Of a stretch of 64,000 bases of DNA, positions 36,110 to 43,918 are shown piece by piece. A program made the position numbers and the translations under genes. Location: positions 1 through 64,000 of the forward strand of contig CANQJS010000004.1 of the NCBI GenBank assembly GCA_947624285.1, in the 5' to 3' direction. The notes beneath the pieces are model-generated. The model was not told where the DNA came from. It did not search any database and worked only from the letters and a program-made list of their open reading frames with translations. This stretch comes from an uncultured Clostridia bacterium. GTDB lineage: Bacteria > Bacillota > Clostridia > Oscillospirales > Acutalibacteraceae. Every line of letters begins with the position of its first letter. Position 1 is the first letter of the stretch.

Positions 36110-36352
36110 TCAGTCTATTTCAACCGAAATTCTTTCATCGTTTCTCGTTGCCGCCGCGCGCATAACAACGCGGATAGCCTTGGCGATTCTGCCCTGCTTT
36201 CCTATAACTCTGCCCATATCATCTTCGGCAACATGAAGATGATATACGATAACGCCCTCTTCGTTCGGCTCGTCAACATCTACCGAAACGGCGTCGGGCT
36301 CATTCACAAGTCCCTTTGTAATGGTTATCAACAAATCCTTCAAAGAATACAC
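36110..36352 (-). CDS. khpA: KH-domain RNA-binding protein KhpA
   Basis: An 80-residue single KH-domain protein that in related bacteria pairs with KhpB/Jag to bind RNA and affects cell elongation and division. The GxxG loop is present (GRVIGKQGRIAKAI). It sits directly after rpsP as in most Bacillota and is last in the operon before the terminator at 35981-36017. Confidence 0.95.
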   Translation of the reverse strand: MYSLKDLLITITKGLVNEPDAVSVDVDEPNEEGVIVYHLHVAEDDMGRVIGKQGRIAKAIRVVMRAAATRNDERISVEID

Positions 36353-36376
36353 CTCCGATTTGAACTTTTACAAAGC

Positions 36377-36619
36377 TCAAATAATACCTTCTTTTTTCAG
36401 AATGACCTTAACGGTGTCTGTGGGCTGAGCGCCGTTAGCTATCCATTTCTTTGCTTTTTCGGCGTCGATCTTGATTTCCGCAGGGTCAACCATAGTGTTG
36501 TAGGTGCCTATTTCCTCGATGAAACGCCCGTCGCGCGGAAATCTTGAGTCAGCGACTACAACGCGGTAGAAAGGAGCCTTCTTTGCGCCCATTCTGCGAA
36601 GTCTGATTTTTACTGCCAT
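36377..36619 (-). CDS. rpsP: 30S ribosomal protein S16
   Basis: Structural protein of the small ribosomal subunit. The start at 36619 ([11 protein letters not shown]) has GGAGG upstream and gives 80 residues, the family length; an upstream GTG/ATG-type extension of five residues is not needed. Conserved [20 protein letters not shown] is present. Located between ffh and khpA. Confidence 0.97.
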   Translation of the reverse strand: MAVKIRLRRMGAKKAPFYRVVVADSRFPRDGRFIEEIGTYNTMVDPAEIKIDAEKAKKWIANGAQPTDTVKVILKKEGII

Positions 36620-36693
36620 TTTTAGTACCTCCAAAAATATTTATGAATTTATATCTACTAAACCATTTAATACTGAAATGGGTTAATACTTAC

Positions 36694-38094
36694 TTAAAAC
36701 CCGAACGGGTTGCTTTTTCCTCTGCCCGTCATTCCCATCATTTTTTGAGCCATTTCGGGATTTTGACGCATCATTCGCTGCATTTTTTTGCTCATTTTAG
36801 GACCGCCGCGACCGCCGAATTGACTGAGCATTTTCTTCATTTGCTTATACTGTGAAAGGAGTTTGTTAACATCCTCCACCTGCATACCGCAGCCCGCCGC
36901 TATTCTGCGCTTTCTCGACGGATTTATAATATCGGGATGCTCCCTCTCTTTAAGGGTCATCGAATAAATTATCGCCTTGAATTTGACAAACGCCTTTTCG
37001 TCGATGTCGCTTTCCTTTATCTTATTGCCGATGCCGGGAAGCATTTTGATTGTATCCTTAATACTGCCCATTCGCTCAAGCTGCTCGAACTGCGACAGAA
37101 GATCGTTTAAATCAAATTTATTTTTTGCGAGCTTTCTCTCAAGCTCGGCGGCTTTCTTTTCGTCAAGGCTCTGCTCCGCCCGTTCTATGAACGACAAAAC
37201 ATCGCCCATTCCGAGTATTCTTGAAGCCATACGGTCGGGGTGAAAGCTCTCCAAATCGCCTAACTTTTCGCCCGTGCCGACGAATTTTATCGGTTTGCCC
37301 GTTACCGCTCTTACCGAAAGCGCCGCGCCGCCTCTCGTGTCGCCGTCCAGCTTGGTGAGCACAACGCCGTCTATTCCGAGAGTTTCGTTAAAGCTCTTCG
37401 CTACATTTACAGCGTCCTGCCCCGTCATAGCGTCTACCACAAGAAGTATCTCGTTAGGGTGAACGCTTGAACGAATATCCCGAAGCTCCTGCATAAGCTG
37501 CTCGTCTATATGCAGTCTGCCCGCCGTGTCGAGAAAAACATAGTCGTAGCCGTGATCCCTCGCGTGCTTTACCGCCTCTTGAGCGATTTTTATCGGACTT
37601 TCCGTTCCCATCTCAAAAACGGGAACATCTGCCTGAGCGCCGACTACCTGAAGCTGTTTTATAGCCGCGGGGCGGTAAATATCGCAGGCTACGAGCATCG
37701 GTCTGTGCCCCTCGTTTTTCAGTTTAAGAGCTATCTTCGCGCAATGCGTGGTTTTACCTGAGCCCTGAAGCCCGCACATCATAACGACCGTTGGCGGGTG
37801 ATTTGCTATGGCGAGACGGCTTTCCGACCCGCCCATTAGACTTGTGAGCTCCTCGTTTACTATCTTAATGACCATCTGCCCGGGGGTGAGGGATTCCATA
37901 ACATCCTCGCCTACGGCTCTGTCGGTCACGCTCTTTGTAAAATCCTTTGCTACCTTATAGTTTACATCCGCCTCTAAAAGCGCAAGGCGCACCTCGCGCA
38001 TCGCCTCTTTTACATCGGATTCGGTAAGTTTGCCTTTGGCACGGAGCTTTTTAAAGGAATTTTCAAGCCTTTCGGAAAGACCTTCAAATGCCAA
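36694..38094 (-). CDS. ffh: Signal recognition particle protein Ffh
   Basis: SRP54-type GTPase that binds SRP RNA and signal sequences and delivers ribosomes to the membrane with FtsY. The 466 residues comprise the N domain, the G domain (P-loop GLQGSGKTT at residues 108-116, LDTAGR, TKLDGDTRGG) and a methionine-rich M domain at the C-terminus (MSKKMQRMMRQNPEMAQKMM). It follows ylxM by 21 bp and shares its promoter. Confidence 0.98.
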   Translation of the reverse strand: MAFEGLSERLENSFKKLRAKGKLTESDVKEAMREVRLALLEADVNYKVAKDFTKSVTDRAVGEDVMESLTPGQMVIKIVNEELTSLMGGSESRLAIANHPPTVVMMCGLQGSGKTTHCAKIALKLKNEGHRPMLVACDIYRPAAIKQLQVVGAQADVPVFEMGTESPIKIAQEAVKHARDHGYDYVFLDTAGRLHIDEQLMQELRDIRSSVHPNEILLVVDAMTGQDAVNVAKSFNETLGIDGVVLTKLDGDTRGGAALSVRAVTGKPIKFVGTGEKLGDLESFHPDRMASRILGMGDVLSFIERAEQSLDEKKAAELERKLAKNKFDLNDLLSQFEQLERMGSIKDTIKMLPGIGNKIKESDIDEKAFVKFKAIIYSMTLKEREHPDIINPSRKRRIAAGCGMQVEDVNKLLSQYKQMKKMLSQFGGRGGPKMSKKMQRMMRQNPEMAQKMMGMTGRGKSNPFGF

Positions 38095-38115
38095 AACGGG
38101 TCAACTCCTCTGCTC

Positions 38116-38478
38116 TTACTCGCCGAGCATATCGGCGATGGTTTTGATTTTCGCGGCGTTATAGGAAATTTCCTTGGAAAGCCCGTGAGAAAGATTGAAA
38201 TCGTTTATTATCTCGGCGCACTCTTTGATTTGCTCAAGACCCAATTTCATTTCATTAAAACGCTTCGCAAGCCCCAAACGGTTTTCCATATCGAAAAGCT
38301 GATTTTCCGCCCTCTTGATAGCGTCCCTAACTCCTTGGCGGGTTATGTCCTCGTTTTCCGCGATTTCCGAAAGGGAAAGGTCTTCATCATAGTAATATTC
38401 AAGAAAGTCGTGCTGCTTTTTAGTAAGCATCTCGCCGTAAAAATCAAGCAAAAAAGATATTTCAAGATTCTTGGCCAT
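38116..38478 (-). CDS. ylxM: YlxM/p13-like helix-turn-helix protein
   Basis: A 120-residue protein of the UPF0122 family, found next to ffh and reported in streptococci to modulate SRP. The start at 38478 (MAKNLEISF) has GGGAGG upstream; the frame stays open to 38763 but that extension runs through the promoter and is not coding. It has a sigma-factor-like helix-turn-helix (LSLSEIAENEDITRQGVRDA). First gene of the ylxM-ffh-rpsP-khpA operon. Confidence 0.94.
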   Translation of the reverse strand: MAKNLEISFLLDFYGEMLTKKQHDFLEYYYDEDLSLSEIAENEDITRQGVRDAIKRAENQLFDMENRLGLAKRFNEMKLGLEQIKECAEIINDFNLSHGLSKEISYNAAKIKTIADMLGE

Positions 38479-38498
38479 TTTTATCCCTCCCGAAAATG

Positions 38499-38520
38499 TG
38501 TAAAGTATTTCATCTTTACA
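38499..38520 (-). promoter_or_regulatory. Inverted repeat in the ylxM leader
   Basis: TGTAAAG and CTTTACA form a perfect 7-bp inverted repeat with an 8-nt spacer, between the promoter at 38530-38558 and the ylxM ribosome binding site. It could be a protein binding site or a leader hairpin. Confidence 0.45.
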
Positions 38521-38529
38521 GCACAAATA

Positions 38530-38558
38530 ATTATACATTTGCTTTGTCCGTAAGTCAA
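38530..38558 (-). promoter_or_regulatory. Promoter of the ylxM-ffh operon
   Basis: On the minus strand TTGACT (38558-38553) and TATAAT (38535-38530) are separated by 17 nt, a near-consensus promoter about 50 bp before ylxM. Confidence 0.85.
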
Positions 38559-38620
38559 GGGAAAACACACAAATTTTTTTAAAAAAATTTACTCGAAAAC
38601 TATTGACACAATTTGTTGTT

Positions 38621-38800
38621 TTGAGCCTGTCCTCACGGCACAATATAGGGTAGATTATTGAAAAAGCAAATGAACGGACGCCCTCCTGAGGTCCAATAAA
38701 ACAGTATCTAAACAATACCGGCAAAGGGTTCCAAACAGGGGCATAACAAATGAGAACAGACATATCCGGTTTATCGACCGGATATGTCTGATTCTTTTAC
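38621..38800 (+). ncRNA. Candidate small RNA with strong terminator
   Basis: No open frame with a start site is seen here. A promoter-like pair TTGAGC-17 nt-TATAGG (38621-38649) is followed about 105 bp later by a perfect 14-bp stem (CAGACATATCCGGT) with a 6-nt loop and ATTCTTTT. Between them are nested short stems: TTATTG/CAATAA enclosing GGAC/GTCC and CCTC/GAGG, then GTAT/ATAC. The transcript would be about 140 nt. It does not show the SRP RNA tetraloop core or an obvious 6S RNA fold, so no family is assigned. Confidence 0.4.
38757..38800 (+). terminator. Perfect 14-bp terminator hairpin
   Basis: CAGACATATCCGGT pairs with ACCGGATATGTCTG over TTATCG, followed by ATTCTTTTAC on the plus strand. 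No gene on the plus strand precedes it, which is the main reason to suspect a non-coding transcript. Confidence 0.7.
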
Positions 38801-38915
38801 TGGGTAGTCTCTATCAAAATAATAACCGTAGCTTTAATATTGTTATTATCTTTTCGCTATTCTTTCCGCTATTAAATTTTTAATGATAGGCATCTTAATT
38901 ACAATCAAAATCAAT

Positions 38916-39131
38916 TTATTTCATAGCTCCACCCAAGGCGTTCATAAGGTCATTAACTTCATCCGAACTCACACCGTATGCGTCAGCAATATCTCCAACA
39001 TCTTTATCATATTTGCTACCATATCCATATGAACTGTTGCTTGAATACGAACTACTTGATTTCGAGTCACAGTTGGCAAATATTAAAATAATAATAACTA
39101 TAACTACTAAAATCCAAAAAAATTTTTTCAT
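38916..39131 (-). CDS. Small single-pass membrane protein
   Basis: A 71-residue protein with one hydrophobic N-terminal helix (FFWILVVIVIIILIFANC), then a Ser/Tyr-rich linker and an acidic helical C-terminus (DIADAYGVSSDEVNDLMNALG). The cysteine after the helix is preceded by FAN, which is a poor lipobox. AAAGGA lies about 12 nt before the start. It is probably transcribed from the strong minus-strand promoter at 39290-39318 that overlaps the divergent XRE regulator promoter, and so may be controlled by that regulator. Function unknown. Confidence 0.65.
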   Translation of the reverse strand: MKKFFWILVVIVIIILIFANCDSKSSSSYSSNSSYGYGSKYDKDVGDIADAYGVSSDEVNDLMNALGGAMK

Positions 39132-39152
39132 AAATATGACACATCCTTTAAT

Positions 39153-39278
39153 TTAATTTACATGTATTTCATTTTTTGCGACAATAACTCGCTGCCGAAT
39201 ATCCGGCAGATTTTCAGCATTCATTAAATCTAAATCTTTTAATGCCCGTTTTCTACATATTTCTTTCTCCTTTTCCAT
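39153..39278 (-). CDS. Possible 41-aa leader peptide
   Basis: A short frame MEKEKEICRKRALKDLDLMN... ends 22 bp before the small membrane protein gene. Its ATG lies only a few bases after the predicted transcription start, so it would be translated leaderless; no ribosome binding site is seen. An internal CTGCCG/CGGCAG hairpin is present. It may be a real small protein, the rest of an older gene, or just leader RNA. Confidence 0.3.
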   Translation of the reverse strand: MEKEKEICRKRALKDLDLMNAENLPDIRQRVIVAKNEIHVN

Positions 39279-39289
39279 TTTATAGCCAT

Positions 39290-39340
39290 ATTATAGCCCG
39301 TTTACGGGCAATTGTCAATATAAAAACATCAAATTACAAT
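39290..39340. promoter_or_regulatory. Overlapping divergent promoters with palindromic operator
   Basis: Minus strand: TTGACA (39318-39313) and TATAAT (39295-39290) with 17 nt between them, a full consensus promoter. Plus strand: TTGTCA (39312-39317) and TACAAT (39335-39340), also 17 nt apart. The two -35 boxes overlap almost completely. The spacer of the minus promoter contains the palindrome GCCCGTTTACGGGC (39296-39309), which the XRE protein encoded at 39363 may bind. Confidence 0.75.
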
Positions 39341-39362
39341 AATAATTGAGGGAGTTGATTTG

Positions 39363-39569
39363 ATGATAGTTTTTGACAAACTGTGGAAAACCCTTAAAGA
39401 AAGAAACATATCGCAATACAAACTCATTAAAGAATACAAAATCAGCACGGGTCAGCTTGACCGATTGCGAAAAAACGAAAATGTGAACACTTACACACTT
39501 AACACCCTTTGTGAAATACTTGATTGTAAATTAGATGATATTGCCGAATATAAAAAGGAGACCGAATGA
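39363..39569 (+). CDS. XRE/Cro-type transcriptional regulator
   Basis: A 68-residue one-domain DNA-binding protein. The ATG at 39363 has GGGAG 8 nt upstream. The fold is the short Cro/C1 helix-turn-helix type (SQYKLIKEYKISTGQLDRLR, then NTYTLNTLCEILDCKLDDI). It is divergently transcribed from the small membrane protein gene through back-to-back promoters containing a palindrome, the usual arrangement of an autoregulator with one target. Its 3' end overlaps its own terminator. Family members of this size occur on mobile elements and in chromosomes; no integrase or toxin is adjacent. Confidence 0.88.
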   Translation: MIVFDKLWKTLKERNISQYKLIKEYKISTGQLDRLRKNENVNTYTLNTLCEILDCKLDDIAEYKKETE

Positions 39570-39592
39570 AAATCACACGGTCTCCTAATTTT
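39556..39592 (+). terminator. Terminator overlapping the XRE gene end
   Basis: AGGAGACCG pairs with CGGTCTCCT over 13 nt and is followed by AATTTTTTT. The left arm includes the last codons of the regulator gene. Confidence 0.85.
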
Positions 39593-39698
39593 TTTGCCGT
39601 CTCTTTGTTTTCCAACACGAAATGATATTTGATTGAGTAAAGCGACCGAACATCGGCATTTGCCGACAGGTCTCTTCAAGGAAAAAGCTCGATTTTGC

Positions 39699-39731
39699 AA
39701 AAAAAATTGCTCCCTTGCGAGAGGGAGCAAT
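39699..39731 (-). terminator. Terminator after mutS2
   Basis: On the minus strand ATTGCTCCCT and AGGGAGCAAT form a stem followed by TTTTTTT, 17 bp past the mutS2 stop. It closes the long phoH-to-mutS2 gene run. Confidence 0.85.
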
Positions 39732-39747
39732 CGTAATTTATTAAGGA

Positions 39748-42120
39748 TTATTTCAACGCGGCGATGGTGACGCCGTTTTCGCCCTCGCCGTAAACACCGA
39801 GGCGAAATTCCTTTATATTCGGGTGTTTTTTCAGCATATCGGCAACGGCGCTGCGCAGCGCGCCCGTACCCTTACCGTGTATTATCCGTATCTCGCTTAT
39901 GCTGTTTAGCACACATTTATCAATATAAAGACCGAGATTTGCAAGCGCTTCGTCAACGGTCTGACCTCTCAGGTCGATTTCGGTGCGCACATCCGCGTCG
40001 GCGCGTGATGAAGTGCGGTAAAGGCTCGCCGTGCGCCTTTGCTGCGGTTTTTTCTTCTTTTCGGCAAGCATAAGGTCGCAGAGCTTTACACGCGTTTTTA
40101 GCATACCCGACTGCACAAGGGCTTTATCGCCGTTTATCTCAAGCACCTCGCCCTCGCCTATTCCGCGTATTATAACGCCGTCGCCCTTGACGAGCGGGCG
40201 GGGCAGAACATAATCCTCATCCCAATTATCGGCAATTTCACGCGGGTTGACTATATCGTCCATTTCACCGAAACGGTTTTTCATCTCACGCCTTGTTTTT
40301 CTCGCCGTCTCCGTTGCGTTGGAGGCGGTAGCGTCTTTTTTCAGGAGCTCAAGCTGAAGCAAAAAATCGGAGCTCTGCCGTTTGGCGGCGTTTATTATCT
40401 TTTCAGCCTCGCGCTTCGCCTTTTCAATCTCGTTTTTACGAAGCTGCTCTATTCTGTCTTTTTCGGATTTTGCGTTTTCCTTTATCCTGTTTGCTTCCCG
40501 TGTTTCCAGCTCTGCTCTTTCTTTCTCGGCTTCAAGCTCCATACGGGTGCTTTCAAGCTTTCCGAGCACCGCCTCAAACGATCGGTTATCCGTTCCCACA
40601 AGCATTCTTGCGTTATCAACAACGGATTTTTCCATACCCAGATGCTCGGAAATAGCAAAAGCGTTTGACCTGCCCGGAACGCCTATCAACAGCTTGTAGG
40701 TGGGCTTGAGCGTTTCCACATCAAATTCACAGCAGCCGTTTATTACGCCGTTGGTTTCAAGGGCGTATGCTTTAAGCTCCGCATAATGGGTTGTGGCGGC
40801 GATTTTCGCGCCCTTTGAGCGCAGGTTTTCTATTATTGAAACGGCAAGCGCCGCGCCCTCCACGGGGTCTGTGCCCGCTCCGAGCTCATCTATGAGCACA
40901 AGGGAATTTTCGTTTGCCTTATTCATTATGTCTATGATATTCACCATATGCGACGAAAAGGTTGAAAGGCTCTGCTCGATGCTCTGCTCATCGCCCACAT
41001 CTACAAGAACGCTGCCGAATACGGCGATTTTCGACTGATCTGCGGCGGGTATCATCAAGCCGCAGGCGGCCATAACGGTGAGCAGACCTATTGTTTTTAT
41101 AGAAACCGTCTTTCCGCCGGTGTTCGGACCTGTAATAACAAGAGTATCAAAAGCTTCGCCCAATTCAACATTGATAGGCACCGCCTTTTTCGGGTCGAGC
41201 AAAGGATGCCTTGCTTTTTTCAGCTCAATAATTCCATCGCTGTTGAGGATAGGCATTGTTGCTTTCATTTTATATGCGAGGTGCGCCTTGGCGAATATCA
41301 AATTCAGCATCACGGCGCTTTCGTATGATTGCTTTATACTGTCCGCGAAAGTGCCCGCCTGCGCCGAAAGCTCAAAAAGGATCCTCTGTATTTCGTCCCT
41401 TTCCCTGCCCTCAAGCATTTTGATCTCGTTGTTAGCGTCCACCACGGAAACGGGCTCAATAAATACCGTTGCGCCGGAGGCTGATGTGTCGTGCACAAGC
41501 CCCGGAACATTGCCTCTGCTCTCAGCTTTTACGGGGATAACATATCTGCCGCTTCGCTGAGTAACTATGGGCTCTTGCAAATACTTTTGATAATGCGCGC
41601 TATGTATCATCGAATCCAGCTTTTCGCGGATGGAATTGGATTTCGCGCGTATTTTTCTGCGGATCTCCGACAGCTCCTCTGACGCGCCGTCCGCTATCTC
41701 GTCCTCGCCGAGAATCGTTGAGAATATCCTTGTTTCAAGATATTTATTTACGGTAATTCCGTCAAAGAAAAAATCAAGATTTGTTTTTATCCCCGAACAA
41801 TGCCCGTACCATTCGTAAAGAGAACGCACGCACCGCAGAGTGCCGGCGATATTCAGAAGCTCAACGGTGTTGAGAGCGCCGCCCGCCGCCGCTCTTTGAA
41901 GAGGGTTGTTGACATTTTTAAGCCCCGAAAAGGACGGCGCGCCGAAACGCGCCAGCAGAGAGTGGGCGTCAAAGGTCTGCGCAAGCCAAAGCTGCGCTTC
42001 GTTTATATCTTCCGTGGGAGTAAGCCTGAGCGCGAGCTCCCTCGCATCATCGCAGGTGGTCTCCTCTGCAAGCATATCAAGAACGCTGTTAAGTTCAAGC
42101 GATTTACAGTGTTTATTCAT
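39748..42120 (-). CDS. mutS2: Endonuclease MutS2
   Basis: MutS-family ATPase involved in suppressing homologous recombination and, in Bacillus, in rescuing collided ribosomes. The 790 residues match the family. The P-loop GPNTGGKT is at residues 331-338, followed by LIDELGAGTDPVEGAAL (Walker B and signature). A charged coiled coil comes next (about 510-600), and the C-terminal Smr nuclease domain contains IDLRGQTVDEA and HGKGTGALR. The N-terminal mismatch-binding domain of MutS is absent, as expected. It overlaps recO by 4 bp. Confidence 0.97.
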   Translation of the reverse strand: MNKHCKSLELNSVLDMLAEETTCDDARELALRLTPTEDINEAQLWLAQTFDAHSLLARFGAPSFSGLKNVNNPLQRAAAGGALNTVELLNIAGTLRCVRSLYEWYGHCSGIKTNLDFFFDGITVNKYLETRIFSTILGEDEIADGASEELSEIRRKIRAKSNSIREKLDSMIHSAHYQKYLQEPIVTQRSGRYVIPVKAESRGNVPGLVHDTSASGATVFIEPVSVVDANNEIKMLEGRERDEIQRILFELSAQAGTFADSIKQSYESAVMLNLIFAKAHLAYKMKATMPILNSDGIIELKKARHPLLDPKKAVPINVELGEAFDTLVITGPNTGGKTVSIKTIGLLTVMAACGLMIPAADQSKIAVFGSVLVDVGDEQSIEQSLSTFSSHMVNIIDIMNKANENSLVLIDELGAGTDPVEGAALAVSIIENLRSKGAKIAATTHYAELKAYALETNGVINGCCEFDVETLKPTYKLLIGVPGRSNAFAISEHLGMEKSVVDNARMLVGTDNRSFEAVLGKLESTRMELEAEKERAELETREANRIKENAKSEKDRIEQLRKNEIEKAKREAEKIINAAKRQSSDFLLQLELLKKDATASNATETARKTRREMKNRFGEMDDIVNPREIADNWDEDYVLPRPLVKGDGVIIRGIGEGEVLEINGDKALVQSGMLKTRVKLCDLMLAEKKKKPQQRRTASLYRTSSRADADVRTEIDLRGQTVDEALANLGLYIDKCVLNSISEIRIIHGKGTGALRSAVADMLKKHPNIKEFRLGVYGEGENGVTIAALK

Positions 42121-42857
42121 ATCTGTTGCAACCCTTTAAAAAATTCAAGAGCGCTGAGCTTTCGCTGCACCCTTGAAAGCGTGTATTTTTCCGCCAGCTC
42201 CCCAAGGAGCTTTATATTTTCATCACTGAGACTGAACGCGAATATTTTGGCGGGCTCGGTAAGGCATATAAACCGCACCGCCGTTATAACTGTTTTCGGC
42301 ACGGCGAGCGCCTCGCTCTTAGGGCAGTTTTCGCAGTAGATTTTGCCCTCAAGCGTGTCGAAATACATTGTTGGGGTTTCATATGTACCGCAGTTGTCGC
42401 AGGCTAAAACGGAGGGCATATACCCGCCTATGCACATTGCCCGCAGTTCAAAAACGGCTTTTACCTGAAAAATGTTTTTTTCGCCCTTGCACAGCAGATG
42501 AAGAGAATTCAGCGTAAGGCGCAAAAGCTCCTCCTCCGGCTGCTCCTGCGCGCTCATCTCATAGGCAAGCTGGGCAAAATACTGCGCAAGGGAGAGCCTG
42601 TCTATATCCCTGCGAAGCTCAAAAAACACTTCTATAGGCGAAGCGTCATCCACGGTAAAGGCGTCTTTCGTCTTATAAAGCGTAAAATTGCTGTAAGCAA
42701 AAAGCGCCGTTGCCGAGTTCATTTTGCTTTTCATCTGCTTTGCCCTGCGCACAAATGCCTTGATAATTCCGAAATCAGCGGTAAGGAGAGTAACTAAACG
42801 GTCACTCTCCCCTATCGTCTGCTCCCTTATTACCAAACCCTTCGTTGCTCTTTGCAT
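42117..42857 (-). CDS. recO: DNA repair protein RecO
   Basis: Recombination mediator that helps load RecA in the RecFOR pathway. The 246 residues include the N-terminal OB fold (MQRATKGLVIREQTIGESDR) and a zinc site with two CxxC pairs (CDNC and CENC, residues about 150-180). Its start lies inside the end of the short yqzL-like gene in another frame, so the two are likely coupled in translation. Confidence 0.95.
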   Translation of the reverse strand: MQRATKGLVIREQTIGESDRLVTLLTADFGIIKAFVRRAKQMKSKMNSATALFAYSNFTLYKTKDAFTVDDASPIEVFFELRRDIDRLSLAQYFAQLAYEMSAQEQPEEELLRLTLNSLHLLCKGEKNIFQVKAVFELRAMCIGGYMPSVLACDNCGTYETPTMYFDTLEGKIYCENCPKSEALAVPKTVITAVRFICLTEPAKIFAFSLSDENIKLLGELAEKYTLSRVQRKLSALEFFKGLQQI

Positions 42858-42954
42858 TGTTTTCTGCCTTTAATTTATCTTCATTTTGCCTGTATTTCAG
42901 ATATTCATATATATTTCCCGTTTGGGTGAAGCGCACCCAATTATCATCTATCAT
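42802..42954 (-). CDS. yqzL: YqzL-like small protein
   Basis: A 50-residue frame read on the minus strand begins MIDDNWVRFTQTGNIYEYLK. The W..F..TG.I..YL pattern and the location between era and recO match the YqzL family of Bacillota, whose role is unknown. A good ribosome binding site (GGCGGTGA) precedes the ATG but lies in the 3' arm of a hairpin. The last third overlaps the recO start by 56 bp in another frame. The C-terminus is charged and polar and probably disordered. Confidence 0.75.
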   Translation of the reverse strand: MIDDNWVRFTQTGNIYEYLKYRQNEDKLKAENNAKSNEGFGNKGADDRGE

Positions 42955-42961
42955 ATTATCA

Positions 42962-43010
42962 CCGCCAAATAAGAGTAGGCTGCCTCTGCTCTTATTTTAT
43001 CCTATGGCGG
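42962..43010 (-). promoter_or_regulatory. Two-stem hairpin masking the yqzL ribosome binding site
   Basis: In the era-yqzL gap the RNA can fold as an outer stem CCGCCA/TGGCGG enclosing an inner stem AATAAGAG/CTCTTATT. The outer 3' arm contains the GGCGG of the yqzL ribosome binding site. No U-tract follows, so it is not a terminator; it may damp translation of yqzL and the coupled recO. Confidence 0.5.
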
Positions 43011-43030
43011 CATATATAATTTGTGCCATT

Positions 43031-43918
43031 TTAATCCAACCCGAAATTGCGGATAAGACCTTCCCTGTTGCGCCAGTTTTCCTTAACCTTTACCCAAGTG
43101 TGAAGATTTATTTTCACGCCGAAAAACCTTTCGAGGTCTATTCTTGCTCCCGTCGATATTTTTTTGAGCATAGAGCCGTTTTTTCCTATCAGCATACCCT
43201 TGTGGCTCTCCCTCTCGCAATAGATAACCGCGTCTATATCAAGAAGCTCCCTGCCCTCGCGCTCGCGCATTTTTTCTATTGAAACGGCAATGCCGTGAGG
43301 CACTTCCTTATCGGTAAGGCGAAGTATTTTTTCCCTGATGACCTCGGATGCTATCACCCTTTCGGGCTGGTCGGTCAGCGTATCGTCGGGGAAAAAATGG
43401 GGGCTTTCAACGCATAGCTTTTTCATTTCCTCAACGAGGGCTTCCATTCCCTCGCCCGTTGATGCCGACACAGGCGTAACGGCGCAAAAATCATAATATT
43501 TTGAAAGCTCCGCTATTCTCTCTAAAATGCTGTTTTTATTCTTTAAAGTATCTATCTTGTTTATAACAAGAATTACGGGCAGCCTTTCCTGCCTGAATTT
43601 TTCTATAAGCTCAATTTCCTTTTCACCGAGCTCGCCGGACGGCTCCGTCACAAACAAAGCGGCGTCCGTGCCGCCTATACTGTCTCCAACGGCTGTGTTC
43701 ATATGCTCGCCGAGCTTATTGTGGGGCTTGTGAAAGCCGGGGGTATCGGTAAACACAAGCTGTGTTTCGTCAAGCGTGAGAACGCCCATAATTTTAGTGC
43801 GCGTTGTCTGCGGCTTAGGTGAAACAATGGCTATTTTTGCCCCAAGCAATCTGTTTAGAATGGAGGATTTGCCCACATTCGGCTTGCCCACTATGGAAAT
43901 AAAAGCGGTTTTCGTCAT
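43031..43918 (-). CDS. era: GTPase Era
   Basis: Ras-like GTPase that binds the 3' end of 16S rRNA during 30S assembly. The 295 residues include G1 GKPNVGKS (11-18), G3 DTPGFH, G4 NKID and a C-terminal KH domain (IGKNGSMLKKISTGARIDLE). Its start touches the end of ybeY, giving the classic ybeY-era pair. Confidence 0.98.
   Translation of the reverse strand: MTKTAFISIVGKPNVGKSSILNRLLGAKIAIVSPKPQTTRTKIMGVLTLDETQLVFTDTPGFHKPHNKLGEHMNTAVGDSIGGTDAALFVTEPSGELGEKEIELIEKFRQERLPVILVINKIDTLKNKNSILERIAELSKYYDFCAVTPVSASTGEGMEALVEEMKKLCVESPHFFPDDTLTDQPERVIASEVIREKILRLTDKEVPHGIAVSIEKMREREGRELLDIDAVIYCERESHKGMLIGKNGSMLKKISTGARIDLERFFGVKINLHTWVKVKENWRNREGLIRNFGLD

Noticed and set aside
38479..38763. Longer N-terminus for the YlxM-like protein
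   Set aside because: The extension crosses the near-consensus promoter and leader hairpin, and the start at 38478 has a strong ribosome binding site and matches family length.
38621..38800. SRP RNA or 6S RNA
   Set aside because: The conserved SRP GGAA tetraloop core is not there on either strand and no long 6S-like closing stem is seen, so the segment is kept only as an unassigned candidate.
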